Assembly (NCBI GenBank): GCA_937930305.1
Contig: CALGLE010000050.1
Span: 1-43,218 of the forward strand
Length of the DNA stretch: 43,218 nucleotides
Origin: an uncultured Granulosicoccaceae bacterium
GTDB lineage: Bacteria > Pseudomonadota > Gammaproteobacteria > Granulosicoccales > Granulosicoccaceae
Direction: 5' to 3'
Part shown: one piece after another, positions 7,969-15,405 of the stretch
Position numbering within the stretch: the stretch's first letter is position 1
Layout: each line of letters starts with the position of its first letter
Translations under genes and position numbers: made by a program
The notes under the pieces: model-generated
Databases searched by the model: none
What the model saw: the letters and a program-made list of their open reading frames with translations, nothing else
Told to the model about the DNA's origin: nothing

Positions 7969-8655
7969 ATGAAACCAACACTTAACATGATAGGTAGCAC
8001 CATCCAAACCCACTGGAAACAACTGTTTTTGTTCGGTGCTGTGTTTACGGTGCTGTTTCAGGTTTTGATGCTCGTTGCCTTGATGGTCCGATTCCAAGCG
8101 ATACCTAACTACACAACGTTCTACAACTGGCCCAGTAGCGTAATTACCATAATCCAATCCACCCCGAGTTGGATGGATGTTTGGCCCATCATCGCCGAAG
8201 AATGGTTGATCGAAATTGGTTATATGAATTACGACTATGGCATGGGCATATCTGAGTGGAGCTTGAATGTCGTCCCTTACCGAATGTTTGTGTTGATGAT
8301 CATGGGGATATTGCTCGCGCTGTGTTTGCAATTGGTAAAAAGCGATAGCTGCGCCATTGCTGGTACCGATAACAAGGTTGTGCAAAGTGGCGGTGCCTTT
8401 GCCGCACTAAGTGGCGGGACATTGCTGGTTGCTATGACGAATGTCACCATGAGTTGGGTCGTGTGTTGCGCAACACCCAGCTGGGTCGTGGGTCTAGCGA
8501 TGTTGGGCTTGGGCGTATCGACGTCACTAGCGCTTGAATCCTTGGGGCTGGGTTTATCGCTCGGTGGATTTGCATTGCTAATTTTCGCTGTGTTTTACCT
8601 CGCCTGGATCAAAACCCATAAGTACCAACCCCTGCTGGAGGTGACACATGCTTGA
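7969..8655 (+). CDS. Unrecognised membrane protein with intramembrane Cys-Cys
   Basis: This is a 228-residue integral membrane protein with about five hydrophobic segments (near residues 17-40, 105-125, 140-160, 163-185 and 188-208). It lies where a second permease would be expected, but no EAA loop is present. A striking 'WVVCCATPSWVVG' motif sits within or next to the fourth segment. The region of residues 45-100 is rich in Trp and Tyr and probably faces the periplasm. It overlaps the ATPase gene by 8 bp, so it is translationally coupled to the transporter. The paired cysteines beside copper-chaperone genes suggest metal or thiol chemistry, but this is only inference. I do not recognise the family. 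Confidence 0.75.
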   Translation: MKPTLNMIGSTIQTHWKQLFLFGAVFTVLFQVLMLVALMVRFQAIPNYTTFYNWPSSVITIIQSTPSWMDVWPIIAEEWLIEIGYMNYDYGMGISEWSLNVVPYRMFVLMIMGILLALCLQLVKSDSCAIAGTDNKVVQSGGAFAALSGGTLLVAMTNVTMSWVVCCATPSWVVGLAMLGLGVSTSLALESLGLGLSLGGFALLIFAVFYLAWIKTHKYQPLLEVTHA

Positions 8656-9490
8656 TTCAGTTAAATACGGTGGTAGCCATTCCGAGCCGAACAACTCACT
8701 CAGCAAGGGGGCCATAAACGTATCCGATGTATCCATCGTATTTGGGAAAGGTGAGGACGAGCACCGCGCCGTCGACAACACGGATTTGATGATCAATTCG
8801 GGCGAATTTGTCTGCATTCTTGGGCCTTCCGGCTGTGGCAAGTCGACGCTGTTAAATGCGATCGCAGGCTATGTGAAACCCACCACTGGCATGGTGCGCG
8901 TGGATGAAAAAATCGTTGAAAAACCGGGCCCTGATCGAGGCATGGTTTTTCAGCAGTACTCATTGCTGCCGTGGAAGACCGTTTTCGAGAACATTGCGTT
9001 TGGGCCTCGAATGGCGGGGATCAGTAAACGTGAAGCCAGTTCTATCGCCAATACCTTTTTAAGTATGGTTGGGCTAACCAAGTTTAGAAATCGCTACCCA
9101 GCGGAGCTCTCCGGCGGTATGCAACAACGCGTCGGTATCGCTCGAGCCTTGGCTAACTACCCAACCGTGCTGCTGATGGATGAGCCCTTTGGTGCACTGG
9201 ATGCTCAAACACGGCTCACCATGCAAGAGAACTTGCTGGATATCTGGAAAGAATCGGGAACGACCGTTGTATTCGTGACTCACGATGTAGACGAAGCGGT
9301 GTTTCTAGCTGATCGAGTGTTGGTGATGAGTGCAGCACCTGGGCGCATTGTTGAAGATCTCTCTATTGAGCTGCCTCGACCTCGGAATATCGACATGATT
9401 GTTGAGCCTGACTACGTGAAGGCTCGAAAGAATTGTTTGGACATCATTCGAACCGAAAGCCTGCGGGCGTTTGAGCAACAGAACCAATGA
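8648..9490 (+). CDS. ABC transporter ATP-binding protein (SsuB/NrtD/TauB class)
   Basis: This 280-residue cytoplasmic ATPase powers the importer. Walker A 'GPSGCGKST' is at about residues 59-67, the Q-loop follows at 'VFQQYSLLPW', the ABC signature is 'LSGGMQQR', Walker B is 'VLLMDEPFGALD' and the H-loop is 'VTHDVDEAVFLADRV'. All key residues are intact. The start overlaps the preceding membrane protein gene by 8 bp and the end overlaps the SCO gene in an ATGA. The N-terminal 20 residues are a polar extension. Confidence 0.93.
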   Translation: MLDSVKYGGSHSEPNNSLSKGAINVSDVSIVFGKGEDEHRAVDNTDLMINSGEFVCILGPSGCGKSTLLNAIAGYVKPTTGMVRVDEKIVEKPGPDRGMVFQQYSLLPWKTVFENIAFGPRMAGISKREASSIANTFLSMVGLTKFRNRYPAELSGGMQQRVGIARALANYPTVLLMDEPFGALDAQTRLTMQENLLDIWKESGTTVVFVTHDVDEAVFLADRVLVMSAAPGRIVEDLSIELPRPRNIDMIVEPDYVKARKNCLDIIRTESLRAFEQQNQ

Positions 9491-10104
9491 AATCTATTAC
9501 AAAACAGGTGGTCCGGTCTGTAGTTGCGATCACTTTCTACCTTCTCACTAGCCCCCTGAATGCCCAGGTGCAGGGTGTCGAATTAGACAAGCCTGAACTG
9601 ATTCCATCTTTTACGTTGTCTGATAAAGAGGGCACAACTTTCACCGATCATGATTTAAAAAACCAATGGACACTGTTAATGTTTGGTTTCAACTCGTGTC
9701 CGGATGTTTGTCCGTTTACTTTGGGGAATTTAGAAGCGGCTGTTGCGGAAACAGCCGTTCGTGTGCACCCAGACAGTGTGCCAAAGGTGGTTTACATATC
9801 GGTAGATCCAGGGCGTGATCGCGATGTTGTCAGCGACTATGCCAAATTCTTTCATCCCGATTTTCTGGGCGTCACCGGCGAACAAGAACAAATTGATGTG
9901 CTGATTAAGGCAACCGATAGCTTTTATCGTTTTATGCCAGCTGATGACAATGGTTACTACGAAGTGCAGCACAGTTCTTCAGTATCCGTAGTTGGTCCGG
10001 ACGGCATGTTACGCGCAAAGCTTCAGCCGCCATTTGATCCCGGTAAAACAGCAGAATTTCTTGCTCGCCAACAAATTAAGTTTCGACGGAAGTCCATACA
10101 ATGA
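9487..10104 (+). CDS. SCO1/SenC family copper-delivery protein
   Basis: This 205-residue exported thioredoxin-fold protein has an N-terminal hydrophobic signal or anchor ('SVVAITFYLLTSPLNAQ'), the copper-binding C71-PDV-C75 motif ('NSCPDVCPF') and the distal histidine near residue 162 ('VQHSSSVSVVG'). These are the three copper ligands of SCO proteins. The family delivers copper to the CuA site of cytochrome oxidase or to other periplasmic copper enzymes. It overlaps the ATPase gene (ATGA) and the PCu(A)C gene (ATGA). Its placement inside an ABC importer operon, not next to oxidase genes, is unusual and suggests that a different copper enzyme is served. Confidence 0.92.
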   Translation: MKSITKQVVRSVVAITFYLLTSPLNAQVQGVELDKPELIPSFTLSDKEGTTFTDHDLKNQWTLLMFGFNSCPDVCPFTLGNLEAAVAETAVRVHPDSVPKVVYISVDPGRDRDVVSDYAKFFHPDFLGVTGEQEQIDVLIKATDSFYRFMPADDNGYYEVQHSSSVSVVGPDGMLRAKLQPPFDPGKTAEFLARQQIKFRRKSIQ

Positions 10105-10520
10105 AAATATTGCTTGCCGGGCTGTTAGCTTTTTATTCTTCGTTAGCTGATGCCGGTGATCTCTTCATTCGTGATGCCTACATTCCGCCGCTGCCACCGG
10201 TTGGTAAGGTGTATGCCGCCTACATGATCATCAGCAATAAGAGCGAACGAGCACGCACCTTAGTCGGCGTTCGAGCCGCAGCATTTACCATGGCGCATGT
10301 TCACGAAAGTAAGATTATCGATGGCGTCGCTAGTATGCAGTCCGTCAAGGCGCTCGAAGTGCCTGCGGGCAAGTCGATTGCCATGATGCCGGGCCGGATT
10401 CATGTGATGCTAATTAAGCCCACCGTAGATATTGCTGCGCACGACACGGTGATACTTGAACTTATGTTCGCCGATGGCGAGGTGGTGTCGGTTAATGCCG
10501 AGCTTGGCAAGATTAATTAG
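10101..10520 (+). CDS. PCu(A)C periplasmic copper chaperone
   Basis: This is a 139-residue exported protein with a short signal peptide ending near 'SLADA'. The copper motif H-x10-M-x21-H-x-M is exact: H68, M79, H101 and M103. The family binds Cu(I) in the periplasm and, together with SCO, loads copper centres. The start overlaps the SCO stop, and the cytochrome gene begins immediately after its stop codon. The SCO and PCu(A)C pair normally accompanies cytochrome oxidase maturation; here no oxidase gene is within the window. Confidence 0.92.
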   Translation: MKILLAGLLAFYSSLADAGDLFIRDAYIPPLPPVGKVYAAYMIISNKSERARTLVGVRAAAFTMAHVHESKIIDGVASMQSVKALEVPAGKSIAMMPGRIHVMLIKPTVDIAAHDTVILELMFADGEVVSVNAELGKIN

Positions 10521-11108
10521 ATGAGCCGCTTTTTGCTAAGGCCCATCGTTTTAACGTTGGTGTTCTTGCCTTTGTCCGTTGGGGCCGGGATGCTAGAAGA
10601 GGGGATCGAGCCATACGAGAAGTGTGCTTTATGTCATGGCCTGTTCGGTGATTCGTCGCGCGATAAATTTCCAAAACTGGCCGGTCAACCTCAAGCCTAT
10701 CTGGAGGCCCAAATTCGTGACTTCTTGTCGGGTGCTCGGAGCAATGATGGAGGTCAAATGGCCGCTGTTGTCACCGAACTGGAAGACAATGACATCTCGC
10801 TAGTGGCCCAATGGTTTTCGTCTCAGGCGAATCCTGAACCGGCGGCGCAAAGTGATGCAGTGGGGGAACAACGGTTCATAAGTGTTGGGTGTGCGGTGTG
10901 CCATGTCGATTCACAATCGGGTGAAATGCCGAGACTGCATGCGCAACACGCCAGTTATCTGGCAAAGCAGATGCGTGATTTTCGTGACGGTGCTCGAACC
11001 GTTGAAGCCGATGGTCAAAAGCTGAAACAGCTAGCGGAGTTATCAGACTCAGACATTGTGTCAGTCGCTCATTATTTGTCGGCACAGCCCAGGCAGAATT
11101 CAAAATGA
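10521..11108 (+). CDS. Diheme cytochrome c, c4-like
   Basis: This 195-residue periplasmic protein has a signal peptide ('IVLTLVFLPLSVGAG') and two similar cytochrome c domains. The heme sites are C35-AL-C38-H39 and C124-AV-C127-H128. Each domain also has the 'PKLAGQPQAYLEAQIRDF' or 'PRLHAQHASYLAKQMRDF' block typical of cytochrome c4/c553 proteins. It is a likely electron carrier to a terminal oxidase or a copper enzyme. It starts 1 bp after PCu(A)C ends and overlaps the regulator gene (ATGA). Confidence 0.92.
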   Translation: MSRFLLRPIVLTLVFLPLSVGAGMLEEGIEPYEKCALCHGLFGDSSRDKFPKLAGQPQAYLEAQIRDFLSGARSNDGGQMAAVVTELEDNDISLVAQWFSSQANPEPAAQSDAVGEQRFISVGCAVCHVDSQSGEMPRLHAQHASYLAKQMRDFRDGARTVEADGQKLKQLAELSDSDIVSVAHYLSAQPRQNSK

Positions 11109-11812
11109 GTGGTGAAACGTCTGCCATATTTTTATCAGAATACTTGCTGGACCTACACGCCGGTTCGGCTTTCCTTGATGGATTAAATGCACAGGACCGT
11201 GAGTCTTTGACTGCCCAGGGTGCACGATCAAAACTGGATAAAGGCGAGCGTGTGTTCAATCAAGGTGACAAGCATGTGGGTATTTGGATTATAGAATCGG
11301 GTCGGGTTCGAACTTACTACGCTGGGCCCACGGGCCGAGAAATCACATTGGCGTATTGGACCCCAGGTCATTTTGTCGGTGGCCCGGAAGTATTCGGTGG
11401 TGGGCGGCATGTATGGTCCGCAGATGTGTTGGAAGACAACACCGGTTTATTGTTTGTCTCAGGGGCCTCGCTACGGAAACTCGTGTCTGAGGTGCCTGAT
11501 ATTGCCATCACGCTCATAGAAGGTTTAGTGGCCAAAGGTAAAACGTATTCGGCCCTGATACAAATGTTGGGTACACGCTCGGTTTCTGGTCGCTTGCAGC
11601 AGCTCCTACTGATCTTGGCCTACAACCACAGTCGGGAAGGTACCAACGGATTAGTGATAACTCGTACCATGACGAATGAGCAGATCGCAGCCATTGTGGG
11701 TGCAACCAGGCAGTGGGTGACGCAGTCCCTTGAGAACCTGCAACGAAAGGGTGTGTTATCCGTTTCGCGTAAGGAGATCATTGTTCATCATCCGGAAAGC
11801 CTAAGAGAATAA
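11105..11812 (+). CDS. Crp/Fnr family transcriptional regulator without cysteines
   Basis: This is a 235-residue regulator. A cyclic-nucleotide-type beta-roll sensor domain covers about residues 25-145, and a Crp-type winged helix follows ('TMTNEQIAAIVGATRQWVTQSLENLQRKGVLSV'). I see no cysteine in the chain, so it cannot carry an FNR-type Fe-S cluster. The effector could be cAMP, NO through heme, or something else; the residues do not decide. It is the last gene of the operon and overlaps the cytochrome gene by 4 bp, so it probably controls its own operon. Confidence 0.9.
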   Translation: MSGETSAIFLSEYLLDLHAGSAFLDGLNAQDRESLTAQGARSKLDKGERVFNQGDKHVGIWIIESGRVRTYYAGPTGREITLAYWTPGHFVGGPEVFGGGRHVWSADVLEDNTGLLFVSGASLRKLVSEVPDIAITLIEGLVAKGKTYSALIQMLGTRSVSGRLQQLLLILAYNHSREGTNGLVITRTMTNEQIAAIVGATRQWVTQSLENLQRKGVLSVSRKEIIVHHPESLRE

Positions 11813-11842
11813 TTGTTTTCAGTAATCATATTCTCCCACCTT

Positions 11843-12193
11843 TCACTCCCGCAAATCATGCCCACAAAACCGACACGCATCGCCGTCTTTAAACCAATTG
11901 CGCTTACGCACTTCCATGGTGGCGCATTGGCGGCAGAAGCGTGTGGTTTGGCTAATGATTATTGCTACCAGCATGATCCCTGACCCCAACAGTTCGCCCA
12001 AGCTTAAGCCAGCGATTGAGCTAGGCGTTGTGTGATGCAGGGTGAAATAGAGCGCTAAACACCCACCGAATGCGAGAATGAAGGGTGTCCACAGGCGCTT
12101 TTTCAACGCAACGTTGTCTGACCAGCGGAACCACAAATAAGCGCCAACGCCTAAGGCGGTAGTTACCAAAAATACGGTTTCTGTCAGTGACAT
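11843..12193 (-). CDS. Small membrane protein with C-terminal zinc ribbon
   Basis: This 116-residue protein has about three transmembrane segments (near residues 4-22, 34-52 and 66-84) followed by a cytoplasmic CxxC-x17-CxxC module ('CRQC' ... 'CRFC'), which probably binds zinc or iron. It is convergent with the Crp/Fnr gene and divergent from the protease gene. I do not recognise the family. The paired CxxC motifs and ordered membrane helices support it as a real gene. Confidence 0.65.
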   Translation of the reverse strand: MSLTETVFLVTTALGVGAYLWFRWSDNVALKKRLWTPFILAFGGCLALYFTLHHTTPSSIAGLSLGELLGSGIMLVAIIISQTTRFCRQCATMEVRKRNWFKDGDACRFCGHDLRE

Positions 12194-12470
12194 ACAAATA
12201 ACCCGATTTTCGGGATGGGCGGCTGGAATCTGAGCCAGTGATTATACGCGTCAGGAAAATTCAACTCCCATCCCTACCGATCAGCTTAAACGAGGAGTTC
12301 CATTGAGCGTGGACTGGTCTACATTCTGGTCAGGTCGAGCTGATGCAGCGCCGTTGTCGGGTGTGCGCTATTACGCGTTATGTACCCGAAAGTGCGGAAT
12401 TGTGCCGCCCAGGTCTGGCCTCGGGTGTGGCAATCTGGAGATTGTAGGATTTAATCCGATAAAACCAATC

Positions 12471-14150
12471 ATGAAATATTCGAAATCTGTTTTGGCCAGT
12501 GTAGCGGCCTGTGCGTTGTCGGTTTTCCCCAGTCTGGGTTCAGCGGATGATGGGGCTAATTATGATCCGTCCGATTTTGACGATGTCACCGCCATAATCG
12601 GTGGGGTGGTATCGCCGCTTGGGAATTTTCCATCCTCAGTGGCTCTGCTAAAACCCTCTAGCACCAACACCTTGTTTGAGCGTCAATTTTGTGGTGGCAC
12701 GGCCATATCGGCAAACTACATATTGACCGCGGCGCATTGCATGTTCTCCGCTGTGGGTGAGCTTACAGCCAGTGATGTTTTGGTGGCGGGAAATTTTGTT
12801 GATTTGAACAACGAAAGCCCGGCAGAAATACCTGTGGCGCAAATTTTCATCAATCCGTACTACGACGATGACGACCCCTTCGCAGAGAACGATATTGCCT
12901 TATTGCGCACGCAAATCCCTCACAACATCCCGCCGGTGCAGTTGTTCAATGGGGATTCACGCAAACTCACCGGTGAGCTGGCATCCATCGTCGGTTGGGG
13001 TGTCACGCAAACCACGCCCACCGCGTTTGCTAGTGTGTTACAGGAAGCTCAAGTGCCCGTTACCGATTTCGCCACGTGCAACAATGTATACAACAGTGGT
13101 TTAAGCAATGCGCATATGTGTGCAGGTTTTCAAGCTGGGGGCGTTGACGCGTGTCAAGGTGACAGTGGCGGTCCGTTAATGATTGTAGAAGGGGAGCAAA
13201 TTATTCAAGTGGGCATCACGAGTTTTGGTGATGGTTGTGCGCTTCCCGATGCATACGGGGTATATTCCAACGTGGAACGATACGAAACTTGGGTGAGTCA
13301 AATAGTGCCAAATTCTACAAACGGACGTTCGTTGTTTACATCTCCAACGCGATTTGTCAAAACGCCGCCGGAAGAAGGTAAGTCAAATTTTGGCTTAGGT
13401 TCTGCGGATCACATTCTAGTGTTATTGTTACTTGGGGTCGCTGGGTTGCGCAGTCAAGCGCGTCGCGTGGCTCGTTTGATGGGAGTATCAGCGGCAGCTG
13501 TGGTTCTCGCAGGTTGCGTAACGGACCTACCGGCTTCTACGAATGAAGCAGTTGCCGTGAATACGACAAGTAAAAAGGTGAGTGGGGATGTCAAAGGTGT
13601 TAGCTCTATGAAAAATGAATTAGTGGTTGAAGCTTCGGAAGAATATAAGGGCTTGCCAACGTTTGATGGTGTTGCGCTAACGCATCGTCGCGATGAGGCC
13701 TTAAGCATTGCTGAAGCACGCTATGGCGTGTCTCCCACCTGTGAAGGCAAGAAAGTGGCACCGCGCAACTCGCGTCGCGCAGACTTCTACGAGCGCTGTG
13801 ATTTCACCGGATTATCGACTGAGTTTGAAGGCGGCACCATTACATCGGTCACTTATCATTTACTCAGTGCGCGAATCGTTCAAATCGACGCCACCTTAGC
13901 GGGTGCAGCCGTTGCCATGGCGCCATTGGCTAATTCTTTGGATGCCATGCTGGGTGAATCGGATTTCAGTGCCGATGCTTTGAAAGCAACTGATGGCAAA
14001 TTACCGCAGGCCATCTACCACTGGGTTAAGTCACCCGACATGGCCTTGGCTCGCTTGCAAACCAGCGCTGCAGCGGATGACGAATCGTTTGAACTCTCTA
14101 TCCAGTATCCTAGCGTTGCCGATACGATTGCGGAATTGCCTGCACTGTAA
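12471..14150 (+). CDS. Trypsin-like serine protease fused to a lipoprotein-like C-terminal module
   Basis: This 559-residue protein begins with a signal peptide ending 'PSLGSADD', then an S1 protease domain with an intact triad: H89 ('TAAHC'), D141 ('ENDIALL') and S232 ('GDSGGP'). After the protease comes a hydrophobic, arginine-capped stretch ('ADHILVLLLLGVAGLRSQARR') resembling a GlyGly-CTERM or similar sorting tail. The same frame then runs on from M337 into a classic lipoprotein signal with lipobox 'VLAGC' (Cys349) and about 210 more residues of unknown fold. The start at 12471 is chosen for the signal peptide; the open frame extends back to 12303 without support. The product may be a true fusion, or two proteins with an internal start at 13479. 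Confidence 0.8.
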   Translation: MKYSKSVLASVAACALSVFPSLGSADDGANYDPSDFDDVTAIIGGVVSPLGNFPSSVALLKPSSTNTLFERQFCGGTAISANYILTAAHCMFSAVGELTASDVLVAGNFVDLNNESPAEIPVAQIFINPYYDDDDPFAENDIALLRTQIPHNIPPVQLFNGDSRKLTGELASIVGWGVTQTTPTAFASVLQEAQVPVTDFATCNNVYNSGLSNAHMCAGFQAGGVDACQGDSGGPLMIVEGEQIIQVGITSFGDGCALPDAYGVYSNVERYETWVSQIVPNSTNGRSLFTSPTRFVKTPPEEGKSNFGLGSADHILVLLLLGVAGLRSQARRVARLMGVSAAAVVLAGCVTDLPASTNEAVAVNTTSKKVSGDVKGVSSMKNELVVEASEEYKGLPTFDGVALTHRRDEALSIAEARYGVSPTCEGKKVAPRNSRRADFYERCDFTGLSTEFEGGTITSVTYHLLSARIVQIDATLAGAAVAMAPLANSLDAMLGESDFSADALKATDGKLPQAIYHWVKSPDMALARLQTSAAADDESFELSIQYPSVADTIAELPAL

Positions 14151-14157
14151 CTTGGAT

Positions 14158-14189
14158 TTGCTAAATTGCTAAATTGCTAAATTGCTGAA
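14158..14189. repeat. Short tandem repeat (8-bp unit)
   Basis: The unit TTGCTAAA occurs three times in a row and is followed by a one-base variant TTGCTGAA. It lies just after the protease stop codon and runs into the terminator hairpin. Such a short array could vary in copy number by slippage. Confidence 0.8.
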
Positions 14190-14228
14190 TGCTGACATGC
14201 AGTTGTCAGCGTTCAGCAAGTCGTTTTT
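14184..14228 (+). terminator. Long-stem intrinsic terminator
   Basis: A 14-bp stem with one mismatch (GCTGAATGCTGACA with TGTCAGCGTTCAGC) and a 6-nt loop lies at 14184-14217, followed after 7 nt by TTTTT at about 14224. It sits between the protease gene and the convergent cytochrome peroxidase gene and may stop transcription from both sides. Confidence 0.75.
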
Positions 14229-14232
14229 GCAC

Positions 14233-15405
14233 TTATTCACTTAGCGCTTTCAAAAACTCAACTAAATCGTTTCGTTCGCTGCTCGTCCAATTGTTTGGTT
14301 TAAGAATCGCCTCGCCTTTGCTGTGCAGTCTGGATGGATCAATGTCAGCGTAGTAGTCCACCACCTCCCGTAACGTCGCTAAGCTGCCATCGTGCATGTA
14401 AGGCGCTGTGGATAACAGATTTCGTAGTGAGGGTGTGCGCCATTGTCCGAATGTTATTTGTCCTGTTTTCACTGATGTGGTTTTTAGAATATCGGATGGC
14501 TCTTTTGTGCCGTTGAAGTAGCCGTCAAGATTGTATGGGTCTTTTTTAAGCCGCTTTATGCCAGCCAACCTGCCGGGGTCAACTTGCCCCACAGCGGTGA
14601 AGAACGGCCGACCAATGTCGTGGAATTCACCATTGGAAAAGTTGGGCCCGAAATGACACACAAAACAGTTGCCTTCACCAAAGAACAGTTTCATACCACG
14701 TTGTGCGGATATGGACATAAACTGCTCAGCCGCGGGATTGTTTTCGCCGTTGATTAAATCGGCAACGAACTGATCAAACCGGGTTTCATGGGATGTCAGT
14801 GTGCGAAGGTAGGCCCCAATGAACTTTCCAACCGCTACCACCAAAGCTTCATCGTTTAAGTGTTTTATATCGATACCAGCTTCACTCAGGGATTGATTAA
14901 GGGTGTTGGAACGGCGTAAGGTGTTTGCTAAGTCTTCGATGTTGGAGGCCATTTCCACTTCCGACAACATCGGCCTCAAACTGGCGGCCCAAAGACTATC
15001 AGCACCGCCATCCCAACCAAACCACCGTTGGTAGCCGACGTTAAGTAAACCTTGCGTGTTTCGAACGTGCGGCTGAGCGCCAGCGACAGACACCGCTGTG
15101 GTCTCGGCTAAACCGTGCTCACTTTGATGGCACGTCGCACATGAGATGGATTGATTGCCAGAGAGCGCTGTATCGTTAAACAACACAGCGCCAAGTTCCT
15201 CAGCCCATGCTTCGCCTGAATATTCATTACCGGGGTCAGCGGGAACAGATGGTGGCCACGTAGCAAACGTTTTTAGCAAGCTCAGTTCGCTGTCGCTGAA
15301 GTTCAACTCCTCGGCAACGCCGGGTGTGGATACCAAACACACGGCAAAAACCAGCGGTAAAACCCGCTTTAAAGTTTGCTGTTGGATGCGCATGGCAAAC
15401 CCCAA
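14233..15405 (-). CDS. Diheme cytochrome c peroxidase family (CcpA/MauG)
   Basis: This 390-residue periplasmic diheme protein has a signal peptide ending near 'STPGVAEE'. The two heme motifs are C89-AT-C92-H93 and C247-FV-C250-H251. The block 'GQWRTPSLRNLLSTAPYMHDGSLATL' is a family hallmark. The family reduces hydrogen peroxide or, in MauG-like members, carries out long-range oxidation of a partner. An internal ATG at 15393 gives a slightly better signal peptide start. It follows the amidohydrolase-YtkA gene with no gap, so the two are cotranscribed and may act on the same pathway. Confidence 0.9.
   Translation of the reverse strand: MGFAMRIQQQTLKRVLPLVFAVCLVSTPGVAEELNFSDSELSLLKTFATWPPSVPADPGNEYSGEAWAEELGAVLFNDTALSGNQSISCATCHQSEHGLAETTAVSVAGAQPHVRNTQGLLNVGYQRWFGWDGGADSLWAASLRPMLSEVEMASNIEDLANTLRRSNTLNQSLSEAGIDIKHLNDEALVVAVGKFIGAYLRTLTSHETRFDQFVADLINGENNPAAEQFMSISAQRGMKLFFGEGNCFVCHFGPNFSNGEFHDIGRPFFTAVGQVDPGRLAGIKRLKKDPYNLDGYFNGTKEPSDILKTTSVKTGQITFGQWRTPSLRNLLSTAPYMHDGSLATLREVVDYYADIDPSRLHSKGEAILKPNNWTSSERNDLVEFLKALSE

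Noticed and set aside
7969..8655. Second ABC permease
   Set aside because: No EAA loop or permease core is found and the helix pattern differs from the real permease at 7017-7967.
12303..12470. Protease gene starting at 12303
   Set aside because: The extra 56 residues have no signal peptide character, and a good signal peptide begins at ATG 12471.
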